Positions 43,083 through 52,526 of a DNA stretch of 64,000 nt are shown here, in pieces; positions within the stretch are counted from its first letter, which is position 1; every line of letters begins with the position of its first letter. Origin of the DNA: Peptococcaceae bacterium 1198_IL3148. Its GTDB lineage: Bacteria > Bacillota > Desulfotomaculia > Desulfotomaculales > Desulfohalotomaculaceae. The notes beneath the pieces are model-generated. The model saw only the letters and a list, made by a program, of their open reading frames with translations, had not been told where the DNA came from and did no database searches. Location of the stretch: assembly GCA_036763105.1 (NCBI GenBank), contig JBAIYS010000007.1, forward strand, positions 86,063 to 150,062, given 5' to 3'. Position numbers and translations under genes: made by a program.

Positions 43083-44690
43083 ATGACCAAAGGTTACTTG
43101 GCATTGGTACTTCATGCCCATTTGCCATATATCCGACATCCTGAGGATGAATATTTTTTAGAGGAGCGTTGGTTGTATGAGGCCATAACCGAAACCTATA
43201 TCCCATTAATTGAAGCCTTTGATCGTTTGATATCCGACAATGTACCATTTAAAGTGACATTGTCGGTATCGCCACCACTGGTTTGTATGCTCAACGATCC
43301 TTTATTACAACAGCGTTATATTAACCACCTTAATCAATTGCTGGCATTGGCTGAAAAAGAGCTCCACCGTACCCAAGGTACGGTGCAATATAATACCGCC
43401 CTAATGTACCGTCAAAGGTTACAGTCGGCATATAATACCTTTTATCATCGCTACCATTGTAATTTGAACAATGCCTTTAGAAAATTGCAAAACTCAGGGC
43501 GAATAGAATTAATTACTTGTGGTGCTACCCATGGTTATTTGCCCTTTATGCGTCATGCTGAGTCAATTTATGCCCAAATAGAAAATGCCATCAAAGTGCA
43601 CCGCAATAACTTTGGCTCTACACCAAAGGGGATCTGGTTACCGGAATGTGCCTATAAACGAGGAGTAGAAAAAATACTAAAGCAGTTTGGTATCAAATTT
43701 TTCTTTACCGATAGTCATGCAGTATTATTTGCGTCCCGGCGACCAAGATATAGCATTTATGCCCCGTTGTATTGCACCGACGGAGTGGCCGCCTTTGCCC
43801 GAGATGTTGAATCATCAAAACAGGTGTGGAGCGCCAATGAAGGGTATCCAGGAGATGTAGACTACCGTGAGTATTATCGAGATATTGGCTATGATATGGA
43901 TGATGAATACATCTGGGAGTACGTTCACCCCGATGGCATTAGACATAATACCGGGTTTAAATATTGTCGCATCACCGGTCAAGTGGACCTATCTCAAAAA
44001 GAGCCCTATGTGCCTCAATGGGCAGCACAAAAGGTTAAGCTCCATGCTGAAAACTTTATTTTTAATCGTGAACAACAAATCAAGTGTCTGAGCACCCACA
44101 TGGATCGAAAGCCAATTGTGGTGGCACCATATGATGCTGAGTTGTTTGGACATTGGTGGTATGAAGGACCAGCCTGGTTGGAAACGGTAATTAGAAAAAT
44201 ATATACCGATTCTAATGTTATAGAATTAATTAGCCCCGCAGACTATTTGCAGATTTATCCCCATAATCAAAGGGCAAACCTTTGCGAAACCAGTTGGGGC
44301 AAAAGCGGTTACCACGAGGTTTGGCTATGTCCCCAAAATGATTGGATTTATCGGCATCTGCACGCAGCAGCGGGACAAATGGTGGACTTGGCCAATCGCT
44401 ATGATGCCACAGACGGTCTATATTATAGAGGTTTAAACCAAGCTGCCCGAGAGTTAATGCTGGCCCAGGCCAGTGATTGGGCCTTCATTATGCACACCGG
44501 TACCACCGTTGATTATGCTGTCAAAAGAACAAAACAGCACATTAGTAACTTTTTACAGTTATATCAAATGATTAACCATAATAATATTGATGAAGGGTGG
44601 CTTGCTAACCTAGAATATTCAAATAATATCTTCCCCGATATGGATTATCGCAGTTTTAGTTCTCACAAAGTGGCCACCGCGGTAATTTAG
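43083..44690 (+). CDS. GH57 family 1,4-alpha-glucan branching enzyme (DUF1957)
   Basis: GH57 branching enzymes introduce alpha-1,6 branches in glycogen-like glucans. The 535-residue product has LVLHAHLPYIRHPEDE at the N-terminus, the nucleophile region WLPECAYKRGVEKIL with Glu188, the acid region PYDAELFGHWWYEGPAWL with Asp351, and a helical DUF1957 C-terminus (AAREL MLAQASDWAF). Positions match archaeal and cyanobacterial GH57 branching enzymes. It forms a pair with the DUF4912 gene; a hairpin-ended repeat separates it from bshB1. No other glycogen gene is present in the window. Confidence 0.93.
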   Translation: MTKGYLALVLHAHLPYIRHPEDEYFLEERWLYEAITETYIPLIEAFDRLISDNVPFKVTLSVSPPLVCMLNDPLLQQRYINHLNQLLALAEKELHRTQGTVQYNTALMYRQRLQSAYNTFYHRYHCNLNNAFRKLQNSGRIELITCGATHGYLPFMRHAESIYAQIENAIKVHRNNFGSTPKGIWLPECAYKRGVEKILKQFGIKFFFTDSHAVLFASRRPRYSIYAPLYCTDGVAAFARDVESSKQVWSANEGYPGDVDYREYYRDIGYDMDDEYIWEYVHPDGIRHNTGFKYCRITGQVDLSQKEPYVPQWAAQKVKLHAENFIFNREQQIKCLSTHMDRKPIVVAPYDAELFGHWWYEGPAWLETVIRKIYTDSNVIELISPADYLQIYPHNQRANLCETSWGKSGYHEVWLCPQNDWIYRHLHAAAGQMVDLANRYDATDGLYYRGLNQAARELMLAQASDWAFIMHTGTTVDYAVKRTKQHISNFLQLYQMINHNNIDEGWLANLEYSNNIFPDMDYRSFSSHKVATAVI

Positions 44691-44695
44691 AAAAG

Positions 44696-44816
44696 ACGGG
44701 GCTGTTGCATAGTGTGGGGCAGGTTTCCATGCCTGCCCGCAGCACCACCAAACCTATGTTGCTTGGCGGGTCGGCGTGGAAAGCGACCCCTACCGTAGGT
44801 TTTGCAACAGCCCCGT
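44696..44816. repeat. MITE-like 121-bp element with 14-bp terminal inverted repeats (copy D)
   Basis: ACGGGGCTGTTGCA (44696-44709) and its exact complement (44803-44816) bound an insert with internal hairpins (GGGCAGG/CCTGCCC; GGGTCG/CGACCC). The ends match the hairpin arms of copies A and B. No transposase and no clear target duplication. It lies between the GH57 stop and the bshB1 ribosome site. Confidence 0.72.
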
Positions 44817-44836
44817 TACTATGTAAAGGAGATAAT

Positions 44837-45523
44837 ATGGAAAAAATAGATATTTTGGCCATTGGTGCCCATCCTGACGACATAGAGTTAGGGGTGGGGG
44901 GTATTATTGCATCGGCTGTTCGCACTGGCTATAAAGTGGGCATGGTGGATTTAACCAAGGGGGAAAAGGCCAGTGGCGGAACGGCGAAACAAAGAGACCA
45001 AGAGGCGATGGCGGCAGCTAAAATACTTAATGTAGCTTGGCGAAAAAATTTAAACATTGCAGATCGTGAAATAGAGGTGACCAGGGATAATATAAATAAA
45101 CTGGTGCATCTAATTCGCATTGCCAAACCCATTCTAATTTTAGCCCCCTTTTGGCAGGATCGACATCCAGATCATATAAAGGCCAGTCAGTTGGTAAAGG
45201 AAGCACAATTTGATGCCGGGTTGTGTAAAGTTAATCCTCAAATAGCGCCACACAAAGTACCAATAACTGGCTATTATTGTTTGAATCAAGGGGTTACTCC
45301 ATTGGTGGTGATTGATATCAGCTCATTTTATAAAGTTAAGCTGTTGGCCATCAATGCACACCACTCTCAATTTGCCGATCAGTCCCAGGGCATTTTTACA
45401 CTGATTAATAACCGCGATCGTTATTACGGTAGTTTAATCGGGGTGGAGTACGGCGAAGGGTTACTGTTTAATGAACCACTGGCAGTAAAGGATCTATCGA
45501 TTTTATGGAATGGAAAAGAATGA
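44837..45523 (+). CDS. bshB1: Bacillithiol biosynthesis deacetylase BshB1
   Basis: BshB deacetylates GlcNAc-malate to GlcN-malate in bacillithiol synthesis. The 228-residue LmbE/PIG-L protein has the zinc motif AHPDDIELGVGG near residue 12, DLTKGEKASGGTAKQRDQEA, and HPDHIKASQLVKEA with a further zinc His. AAAGGAGA precedes ATG 44837; the open frame upstream runs through the repeat and is not coding. It overlaps bshA by ATGA, the usual pairing. A deacetylase acting on another GlcNAc conjugate is possible. Confidence 0.88.
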   Translation: MEKIDILAIGAHPDDIELGVGGIIASAVRTGYKVGMVDLTKGEKASGGTAKQRDQEAMAAAKILNVAWRKNLNIADREIEVTRDNINKLVHLIRIAKPILILAPFWQDRHPDHIKASQLVKEAQFDAGLCKVNPQIAPHKVPITGYYCLNQGVTPLVVIDISSFYKVKLLAINAHHSQFADQSQGIFTLINNRDRYYGSLIGVEYGEGLLFNEPLAVKDLSILWNGKE

Positions 45524-46644
45524 AGATTGGGATGCTATGTTATTGGAATTACGGTGGCAGTGCAGTGGTGGCAGCAGAATTGGGTAAACAATTGGCCGAT
45601 AGAGGCCATCAAGTTCATTTTATTAGTGCAGAAAGGCCCTTTCGGTTGGATGAGTATCACCCTAACACCTTTGTCCATCAAACTGGCGACTTTAGCTATC
45701 CGGTATTTTCTTCACCGCCATTCTTTTTATTGCAGGTCAATAAAATTCTCGAGGTAGTGAAGGATCATCAATTAGATTTACTACATGCCCATTATGCTAT
45801 TCCCCATTGTTTGAGCGCAATTTTTGCCCGCCATATCATGGGTAATAACATACCGATAATCACTACACTACATGGAACAGATATTACTCTAGTTGGTCAG
45901 AATAAAGAGTTTTATCAGATTACCAAGTATGGTTTAGAGCATAGCGACATGCTCACGGCAGTATCCAAATGGTTAGCCTTAGAAACCCAACGGGTTTTTA
46001 AACTTAAGGATCCGCCCAGCGTCATTTACAATTTTTTAGATTCAAATTACTTTAACCGCCGATCTGATGAAGGATTGCGTCGGAGTTACGCAGCGGATCA
46101 TGAGAAAATAGTGATTCATATTTCTAATTTTCGTTCCGTTAAAAACGTGCCTGATGTAATTAATATTTTTCACTTAATTAATGAATCACTACCTAGTCAG
46201 TTAATATTAGTGGGCGATGGTCCAGATATGACAATGGTAAGGGAAAAGGTGACAGAGTTAAACTTAAATAGCCGGGTGCATTTTTTGGGGCAACAACAGG
46301 ATGTTGTTCCACTACTTTCAGTTTCAGATTTGCTACTGTTGCCTTCGCGACGGGAAAGTTTTGGTCTAGTGGCTTTAGAAGCTTTGGCCTGCGGTGTCCC
46401 GGTGGTGGCCAGTAACGTAGGTGGATTGCCGGAAGTGGTAGCAAATGGCATTACTGGCTTGTTAGCTGATTGTGGCGATCCGAGGGCAATGGCCCAATTA
46501 TCAATTAAAATCCTATCAGATGATAGTCTGTGGCAAAAAATCAGTTGGGCGGCTAGGCAATCTGCCGAAAATTTTTTTAATGCCGACCGTTGGGTTAATC
46601 ACTACGAAGAGATATATTATTCTTTGTTAGCAGGAAAAAAGTAG
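45520..46644 (+). CDS. bshA: N-acetyl-alpha-D-glucosaminyl L-malate synthase BshA
   Basis: BshA joins GlcNAc from UDP-GlcNAc to L-malate, the first step of bacillithiol synthesis. The 374-residue GT4 enzyme begins MKIGMLCYWNYGGSAVVAAELGKQLADRGHQVHF, and shows HAHYAIPHCLSAI, HISNFRSVKNVPDVI, and RRESFGLVALEALACGVPVVASNVGGLPEVV. ATG 45520 overlaps the bshB1 stop (ATGA); an ATG at 45505 would add five residues. bshC, needed for the cysteine step, is not in this window. Confidence 0.88.
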   Translation: MKIGMLCYWNYGGSAVVAAELGKQLADRGHQVHFISAERPFRLDEYHPNTFVHQTGDFSYPVFSSPPFFLLQVNKILEVVKDHQLDLLHAHYAIPHCLSAIFARHIMGNNIPIITTLHGTDITLVGQNKEFYQITKYGLEHSDMLTAVSKWLALETQRVFKLKDPPSVIYNFLDSNYFNRRSDEGLRRSYAADHEKIVIHISNFRSVKNVPDVINIFHLINESLPSQLILVGDGPDMTMVREKVTELNLNSRVHFLGQQQDVVPLLSVSDLLLLPSRRESFGLVALEALACGVPVVASNVGGLPEVVANGITGLLADCGDPRAMAQLSIKILSDDSLWQKISWAARQSAENFFNADRWVNHYEEIYYSLLAGKK

Positions 46645-46695
46645 CACCTAGTCGAAATAAATCAATATATCAATTTTAAACAGGTGATTTTATAT

Positions 46696-47664
46696 ATGTT
46701 ACGTAAAAATTCTTTATTATTTTTGTTATGCATGGTGCTTACAGCATTGCTACTGGTAGGTTGTGCAGCAGACCAACCAACCGATGAACAGCAGGTAAAA
46801 AAGGCTGACACTAAAGAGCCCAGCGGTGCAACCAAGGATCGAGATGAACCTACAAAAGCGTTAACTGATGAACCCACCCCAGAGGAAAATGAGGCCAAAG
46901 AAGGTCAGGAAGAACCAAAGGGGCCAGCCCTTACCGTTAATTTGCCTCCCACAATGAGTACCGACTATGAGATGCTAAAAGTTTCTGGGAACACCGAAGC
47001 AGGTTGTACAGTTTTTATTAACGGGCAATCGGTAAGGCTGAAAAGTGATGGTACATTTAGCAGTGAGGTGGCTTTAACTGCCGGTAATAATACCGTAGAA
47101 GTGGTGGCAGTGGATGAGAATGGGAACAGCACCCAGGTTAAAAGAACCGTTAATTTTGTGGTTAGCAAACCAGCCCTCAGTGTATTTGCCCCTAGCGAAA
47201 GCTCATCCGCAAAGGTTACTGTTAGCGGGCACACCGATCCTGGATGTATTGTGTACTTAAACAACAATAAGGTTAAAACCGATAACAATGGTAGTTTTAC
47301 CGGCATGGTAGAACTTAAAAAGAAAGGTGAGAACACGGTAAATATTACCGCCGTTAACGATTATGGACTGACCACCACTGTCACCAAATCCATTAACGGG
47401 GTGCCACCCAAAATCCAAGTGGCTGCACCAGAGATGACAACCACTGACAGAACAAGTATTTCTGGAGTTTCCGATGCCAACACTTCAATAGTGGTACTGA
47501 TTGGTAGTGAACAGGTATCGGTGAACAACAACGACGGTACATTTAACATATCCTTAGAGTTGGAACCAGGGTTAAATGATATCACAGTGATGGCCACCAA
47601 TTTATTTGGTACCACCGAAGTACCCCTGACGATACTTTATGATGATTATGGAAAAGAAGATTAA
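46696..47664 (+). CDS. Lipoprotein with three Ig-like (glucodextranase-B-type) repeats
   Basis: The 322-residue secreted protein has a signal peptide ending at lipobox LLLVGC (Cys about residue 23), an acidic, Pro/Glu/Lys-rich spacer, and three similar beta-sandwich repeats of about 80 residues. Each repeat has the pattern VSGNTEAGCTVFINGQSV ... DGTFSSEVALTAGNNTVEVVAVD, and the repeats start near 90, 168 and 247. Such domains are found in surface and carbohydrate-active proteins; no catalytic domain is present. AGGTGA precedes ATG 46696. It stands alone with its own terminator. Confidence 0.87.
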   Translation: MLRKNSLLFLLCMVLTALLLVGCAADQPTDEQQVKKADTKEPSGATKDRDEPTKALTDEPTPEENEAKEGQEEPKGPALTVNLPPTMSTDYEMLKVSGNTEAGCTVFINGQSVRLKSDGTFSSEVALTAGNNTVEVVAVDENGNSTQVKRTVNFVVSKPALSVFAPSESSSAKVTVSGHTDPGCIVYLNNNKVKTDNNGSFTGMVELKKKGENTVNITAVNDYGLTTTVTKSINGVPPKIQVAAPEMTTTDRTSISGVSDANTSIVVLIGSEQVSVNNNDGTFNISLELEPGLNDITVMATNLFGTTEVPLTILYDDYGKED

Positions 47665-47667
47665 GCT

Positions 47668-47697
47668 AAGGATCCCCTCTCAACGGGGATCCTTTTA
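47668..47697 (+). terminator. Terminator after the lipoprotein gene
   Basis: AAGGATCCCC and GGGGATCCTT form a perfect 10-bp stem around a 7-nt loop, followed by TT. Confidence 0.83.
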
Positions 47698-47800
47698 GTT
47701 TGCAAATAATAAGTCAGACAAATGACGGGGATATGTAATCTAGCTGGCAGATAAAAAGAACCTGCTTTGTTAATATAAACATATAAAAGGGTTGATTTAT

Positions 47801-47830
47801 AAGGGATAGTGATTGTTAGCACTAGCCCTT
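47801..47830. promoter_or_regulatory. Interrupted dyad upstream of the DUF169 gene
   Basis: AAGGG-A-TAGTG (47801-47811) pairs with CACTA-G-CCCTT (47820-47830) with one mismatch. There is no T-run; it may be an operator or leader hairpin. Confidence 0.4.
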
Positions 47831-47885
47831 GGCGAGGATTTTCTGAAAGCTGTTACAAATTAATATTATAAGGGGGTATGCCAAT

Positions 47886-48701
47886 ATGTTATTGATTAAT
47901 GTGGAGGAGTTAGTAAAAAAAGAAAGGTTAACTTACCAAGATATGCACAAAGCCTTTGCTGCTTTATATAAACTAGATTATAATCCAGTGGCAGTTAAAT
48001 TCTTTTTTAACCAGCAAGAATACGACAATCTGGAAGTGGAAAAAGTTCCCGGACCCAAAATGACTTTTTGTCAAGTGGCGCTGGCCTCGCGGATGGAAGA
48101 TTACATTGTTAAATTTAATGCCGACAAGCTGATGTGTGGTAACGCAAAAATTTCCTTTGGCTTTAACGCACCCACTGATCAAGACGTTGATGATCATGTG
48201 AAATTTGTTAATGATTGGGACTTTGCTAAGGAATGTATGCTGGCCAAACCAAGATTGCCAGTGGGTGAATTAAAAGGGATTATGACAGCGCCCCTTTATA
48301 AAACGCCGGTTAAGCCTGATGTAATCTTTATGGTCACTGACGTATTCCAAGCTTACCATGTATTAAATGACTACATTGGTGCCACTGGAGTACCAACTGT
48401 TGAATCAACCCATACAATCAATTCAGCCGCCTGTGGTGGGGCTGTAAGGTGCTATAGTAAAAACTCAGCCGGTATGTCAACAATGTGCGCCGGTAGCTAT
48501 ACATCCGGCAAGACCGAGCGGGGAGAGGTTAACCTGTTTATACCCGGTGACCACATTGAGCAATTGGCCAGCCATTTATTGCGGAGAACTAACCACTACA
48601 AAAATGGGTCCTCATTTTTGGGTGCTGGCGGTCAAGAGTACCCTGGCTTAGACGTATGCAAACAGTGTCCAATGGTTCGTTTTAAGGATTACGCCAAATA
48701 A
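47886..48701 (+). CDS. DUF169 domain protein
   Basis: The 271-residue protein has the DUF169 pattern NPVAVKFF near the start, KMTFCQVALASR, AACGGAVRCY and C-terminal VCKQCPMVRF, with eight or so Cys overall. DUF169 proteins are common in strict anaerobes and methanogens, and their biochemical function is not established. AGGGGG precedes the ATG by 8 nt. The gene stands alone with a terminator behind it and a hairpin in front, so it is probably an independently regulated unit. The conserved Cys suggest metal or Fe-S binding, which is inference. Confidence 0.9.
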   Translation: MLLINVEELVKKERLTYQDMHKAFAALYKLDYNPVAVKFFFNQQEYDNLEVEKVPGPKMTFCQVALASRMEDYIVKFNADKLMCGNAKISFGFNAPTDQDVDDHVKFVNDWDFAKECMLAKPRLPVGELKGIMTAPLYKTPVKPDVIFMVTDVFQAYHVLNDYIGATGVPTVESTHTINSAACGGAVRCYSKNSAGMSTMCAGSYTSGKTERGEVNLFIPGDHIEQLASHLLRRTNHYKNGSSFLGAGGQEYPGLDVCKQCPMVRFKDYAK

Positions 48702-48731
48702 TAGAATAAGCAATTAATAAATCAATGATCG

Positions 48732-48765
48732 AAGGGGCATCCTAATAATAGGAGCCCCTTTTTTG
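48732..48765 (+). terminator. Terminator after the DUF169 gene
   Basis: AAGGGGC pairs with GCCCCTT (outer), CCT with AGG (inner), then TTTTTT. Confidence 0.85.
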
Positions 48766-48867
48766 GTGGGGATGGCGTCATAACTTTAAGTTAAGTTCTA
48801 ATGTCTTTGTGTTTAGCTTGTAGTATAATTAATTGATAGAGTTAGTTGCTTAAGGGTGATAGATACT

Positions 48868-51800
48868 TTGAAAGAAAACCAATTTGTCCATTTACATTTA
48901 CATAGTGAGTACAGTTTGCTTGACGGAGCCGCCCGCATTAAACAGGTGGTTAAAACCGCTAAAGAGCTTGGTATGCCAGCTTTGGCCATCACAGATCATG
49001 GCGCGATGTTTGGAGTTATCGACTTTTACAAAGAATGTCAGCGAGCTGGTATTAAACCCATTTTAGGCTGTGAGGTTTACGTCGCCCCCAGAACTATGTA
49101 TGATCGCATACCTAAAGTTGATGATCAATTGTATCACTTAGTGTTGTTGGCGGAAAATGAAGTTGGTTACAGAAACCTAATTAAGTTGGTTTCCGAAGCC
49201 TATACCAAGGGCTTTTATTATAAACCCAGGGTGGATAAACAGGCACTGTCCGCCCATGCCAACGGATTGATCGCATTAAGCGGTTGTATAGCCGGGGAAG
49301 TGGCTGCCCATGCCATTGCAGGTAAACACCAACGGGCTAGACAAGCGGCAGCGGAATACCGAGATATTTTTGGCGCCGGCAATTTCTTTCTGGAGTTGCA
49401 GGATCATGGTTTTCCGGAACAAAAGATTGCCAATAAAGAGTTAATTGCCATCAGTAAAGACCTTGGCTTGCCATTGGTGGTTACCAATGATGTTCACTAT
49501 ACTTTGTCCGAGCACGCCAAGATTCAAGATGTTTTAATGTGCATTCAAACAGGGAAGACCGTTGATCAGCAAGATAGAATGAAATTTAGCTCTACCCAAC
49601 TGTATTTAAAAAGCGGACAGCAAATGGCTGCAGCATTTCCCGGTCATCCCGAAGCATTATTGAACACCATCAAAATTGCCGAGCGTTGCCAGGTACAGTT
49701 GGATTTCAGTCAGATGCATTTACCCCACTATGCCGTTCCTGAAGGTCACAGCACTGAAAGTTATCTGGAATATTTATGTTGCCAGGGTGCCGAAAAATTA
49801 TATGGTCAATTAACAGCGGACGTTAAAAATCGATTGGAACATGAGTTGAACATCATTAAACAAATGGGTTTCGCTGCTTATTTTCTAATTGTTTGGGATT
49901 TCGTAAATTATGCTAAATCTAAACATATTCCTGTGGGACCCGGCAGAGGAAGTGCCGCTGGCAGTATTGTGGCCTATAGTCTTGGTATTACCAATATAGA
50001 TCCCCTGAAATACGGACTTTTGTTTGAGCGCTTTTTAAATCCAGAACGTTTATCAATGCCGGACATAGATATTGATATCTGCCAAGAACGTCGCGGAGAA
50101 GTAATCGATTATGTAGTTAAAAAATATGGAGCCGAACGGGTGGCACAAATTATCACCTTTGGTACCATGGCAGCCCGGGCAGCAATACGTGATGTGGGCA
50201 GAGCATTAAACATGCCCTATTCCTATGTAGATAAAATAGCTAAAATGATTCCTCCAGAACTGAATGTGACGATAGAGAAAGCCCTTAGCCAATCCACTGC
50301 ATTGCGGGAACTCTACCAAACCGATGAAGAGGCCCGCAGACTGATTGACACTGCCAGCGTTTTAGAAGGCATGCCTCGACATGCTTCCACCCATGCGGCA
50401 GGGGTTGTGATTTCCAAAGAGCCGTTGACCAATTACTTGCCGCTATATCGCACCTCTGATGGTGTGGTTACCACCCAATTCCCGATGGTAACGGTGGAGG
50501 AGTTGGGATTGTTAAAAATGGATTTGCTGGGGTTGCGCAATCTAACGGTAATTCAGGAAACCATTGATCTTTTGGCATTAAATAACATTGCGGTGGATAT
50601 CAATCACATACCAATGGACGACCAAAAAACATATCAAATGTTGGCCAAAGGTAATAGTGCCGGTGTGTTCCAGTTGGAGTCCAGCGGCATGCGGACGATA
50701 TTGAAGGAGCTAAAGCCCACTGTTTTTGAAGACCTAGTGGCGCTGGTGGCTTTATACCGTCCCGGTCCTTTGGGCAGTGGGATGGTGGACAGTTTTATTA
50801 AAAACAAGCATGGGTTGAGCCAAGTTGATTATCTCCATCCAGATTTGGAACCGGTGCTAAAGGAAACCTATGGTGTGATTCTTTATCAAGAACAGGTGAT
50901 GAAAATTGCACAAATAATGGCTGGGTACACTTTGGGACAGGCGGATTCCTTGCGCAAGGCCATGGGCAAAAAGATACCTGCTATTATGCAAATGCATCGG
51001 GAGTGGTTTATAAATGGTACTTCGGTAGATGATCAAGGCCAAAGGTTAGCTCATCCCATTCCGGGTGCAGTTACTAGAGGTTATGATCGCCATTTAGCAG
51101 AAAAAATATTTGACCTCATGGAGTTTTTTGCCGGTTATGGTTTTAATAAAAGCCATTCAGCTGCCTATGCTTTGGTGGCCTATCAAACCGCCTACCTAAA
51201 GGCTCACTATCCCGCTTATTATATGTCTGCACTTTTGACATCGGTGCGGGACAATACCGCAAAAGTAGTGGCGTACATTGATGAATGCAGACGGATGAAC
51301 ATTAAAGTTTTACCGCCGGATGTAAATGAAAGTCAAGAGAACTTTGCGGTGGTTGCCAACAGCATTCGCTTTGGTTTAGCCGCAGTGAAAAATGTTGGCA
51401 CCGGGGCAGTTAAAGAAATAATTAATAAACGTAAGCAACAAGGAAATTATAAGAGTTATAGTGACTTTTGCCGACGCATAGACTGCCGAACGGTAAACAA
51501 AAGGGTTTTAGAAAGCCTTATAAAATCTGGGTGTTTCGACACCCTTAATCATTATAGAGCGCAACTGTTGGCAGTGTTAGAAAAGGGTTTAGAGTTGGCT
51601 CAGCAGTCGCAGCGGGAACGGGACAGTGGTCAAATATCTTTATTGGACCTGTGGGGACAAGAGGACACCAACAACATTCAGGAAATTGAGTTACCGGATA
51701 TCCCTGAGTACTCCCTTGCTGATATGCTGGCGCTGGAAAAAGAGGCCTTGGGTTTATATATTAGCGGTCATCCATTGGAAGAATATCAACATGTATTTTC

Positions 51801-52419
51801 CCAAATTACCACTCACAAATTAATTGAGCTGGCTGAACTGGAAGGAAGTGAAAGGGTACAGGTTGGTGGCGTGATTATTAATGCTAAAACCATTAATACT
51901 AAAAAAGGTGATCAAATGGCCTTTGCTACTTTAGAAGATATCACCGCCACCTGTGAATTGGTGATTTTTCCATCCATTTATCGCAAGTACGGCCGATTTT
52001 TCACCACCGAAAGCCCGCTTTTAGTGGTGGGGCGCACTGATAGTTCTGAGGATGAAATAAAAATTATAGTGGAAGAACTAATTCCATTAACCAATATAGA
52101 ACGGGCGTTGTATTTACGTTTAGCACCAAATAGTGACCAAGAAACATTGATAATCAACCTATTACGGGCCCACCCCGGTGAGCAACGGGTTTTTATTTAT
52201 TACAATAACCAGGAATTAAAACCATTGCCTGCAGAATACTATACAAAGGTACCTGGCCCGGTGGTAACCCATTTAAAGCAGTTATTGGGTGAAAGTAATG
52301 TGGTTGTTAAATGGAAACCATTGAGCAAACAGAGAAGAACTGAAAAAAATTTTAGCAATGAACCCGTTGCTAAATTAAAACACCCACCAAAGGGTTTTCG
52401 CTCATTACTGGATTTTTAA
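48868..52419 (+). CDS. dnaE: DNA polymerase III alpha subunit DnaE
   Basis: DnaE is a C-family replicative DNA polymerase. The 1183-residue product has an N-terminal PHP domain (HLHLHSEYSLLDGAAR, ITDHGAMFGVIDFYKEC), palm catalytic Asp in MPDIDIDICQERRGEV near residue 405, YQEQVMKIAQIMAGY in the fingers, FNKSHSAAYALVAYQTAYLKAHYP, and a C-terminal OB fold and tau-binding region. There is no inserted exonuclease domain, so it is DnaE and not PolC. Length is close to E. coli DnaE. AAGGGTG lies 9 nt before TTG 48868; a GTG at 48856 gives four more residues. The gene stands alone. Confidence 0.97.
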   Translation: MKENQFVHLHLHSEYSLLDGAARIKQVVKTAKELGMPALAITDHGAMFGVIDFYKECQRAGIKPILGCEVYVAPRTMYDRIPKVDDQLYHLVLLAENEVGYRNLIKLVSEAYTKGFYYKPRVDKQALSAHANGLIALSGCIAGEVAAHAIAGKHQRARQAAAEYRDIFGAGNFFLELQDHGFPEQKIANKELIAISKDLGLPLVVTNDVHYTLSEHAKIQDVLMCIQTGKTVDQQDRMKFSSTQLYLKSGQQMAAAFPGHPEALLNTIKIAERCQVQLDFSQMHLPHYAVPEGHSTESYLEYLCCQGAEKLYGQLTADVKNRLEHELNIIKQMGFAAYFLIVWDFVNYAKSKHIPVGPGRGSAAGSIVAYSLGITNIDPLKYGLLFERFLNPERLSMPDIDIDICQERRGEVIDYVVKKYGAERVAQIITFGTMAARAAIRDVGRALNMPYSYVDKIAKMIPPELNVTIEKALSQSTALRELYQTDEEARRLIDTASVLEGMPRHASTHAAGVVISKEPLTNYLPLYRTSDGVVTTQFPMVTVEELGLLKMDLLGLRNLTVIQETIDLLALNNIAVDINHIPMDDQKTYQMLAKGNSAGVFQLESSGMRTILKELKPTVFEDLVALVALYRPGPLGSGMVDSFIKNKHGLSQVDYLHPDLEPVLKETYGVILYQEQVMKIAQIMAGYTLGQADSLRKAMGKKIPAIMQMHREWFINGTSVDDQGQRLAHPIPGAVTRGYDRHLAEKIFDLMEFFAGYGFNKSHSAAYALVAYQTAYLKAHYPAYYMSALLTSVRDNTAKVVAYIDECRRMNIKVLPPDVNESQENFAVVANSIRFGLAAVKNVGTGAVKEIINKRKQQGNYKSYSDFCRRIDCRTVNKRVLESLIKSGCFDTLNHYRAQLLAVLEKGLELAQQSQRERDSGQISLLDLWGQEDTNNIQEIELPDIPEYSLADMLALEKEALGLYISGHPLEEYQHVFSQITTHKLIELAELEGSERVQVGGVIINAKTINTKKGDQMAFATLEDITATCELVIFPSIYRKYGRFFTTESPLLVVGRTDSSEDEIKIIVEELIPLTNIERALYLRLAPNSDQETLIINLLRAHPGEQRVFIYYNNQELKPLPAEYYTKVPGPVVTHLKQLLGESNVVVKWKPLSKQRRTEKNFSNEPVAKLKHPPKGFRSLLDF

Positions 52420-52464
52420 AGACTGACAACGGGAAAAATACTGGGTATACAAACCAATATACTT

Positions 52465-52488
52465 GTAACAAGATATATAATATGTTAC
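52465..52488 (+). promoter_or_regulatory. Inverted repeat overlapping the mtrB -10
   Basis: GTAACA (52465-52470) and TGTTAC (52483-52488) flank a perfect TATAAT at 52476-52481, with partial symmetry between. There is no good -35. It is possibly an operator over the promoter of mtrB. Confidence 0.45.
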
Positions 52489-52526
52489 TATGGAATTGCT
52501 AAATAAAGGAAAAAGGATGGTTATAT

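Noticed and set aside
44705..44836. N-terminal 44-codon extension of bshB1
   Set aside because: It is translated repeat-element sequence; the ribosome site AAAGGAGA fixes the start at 44837.
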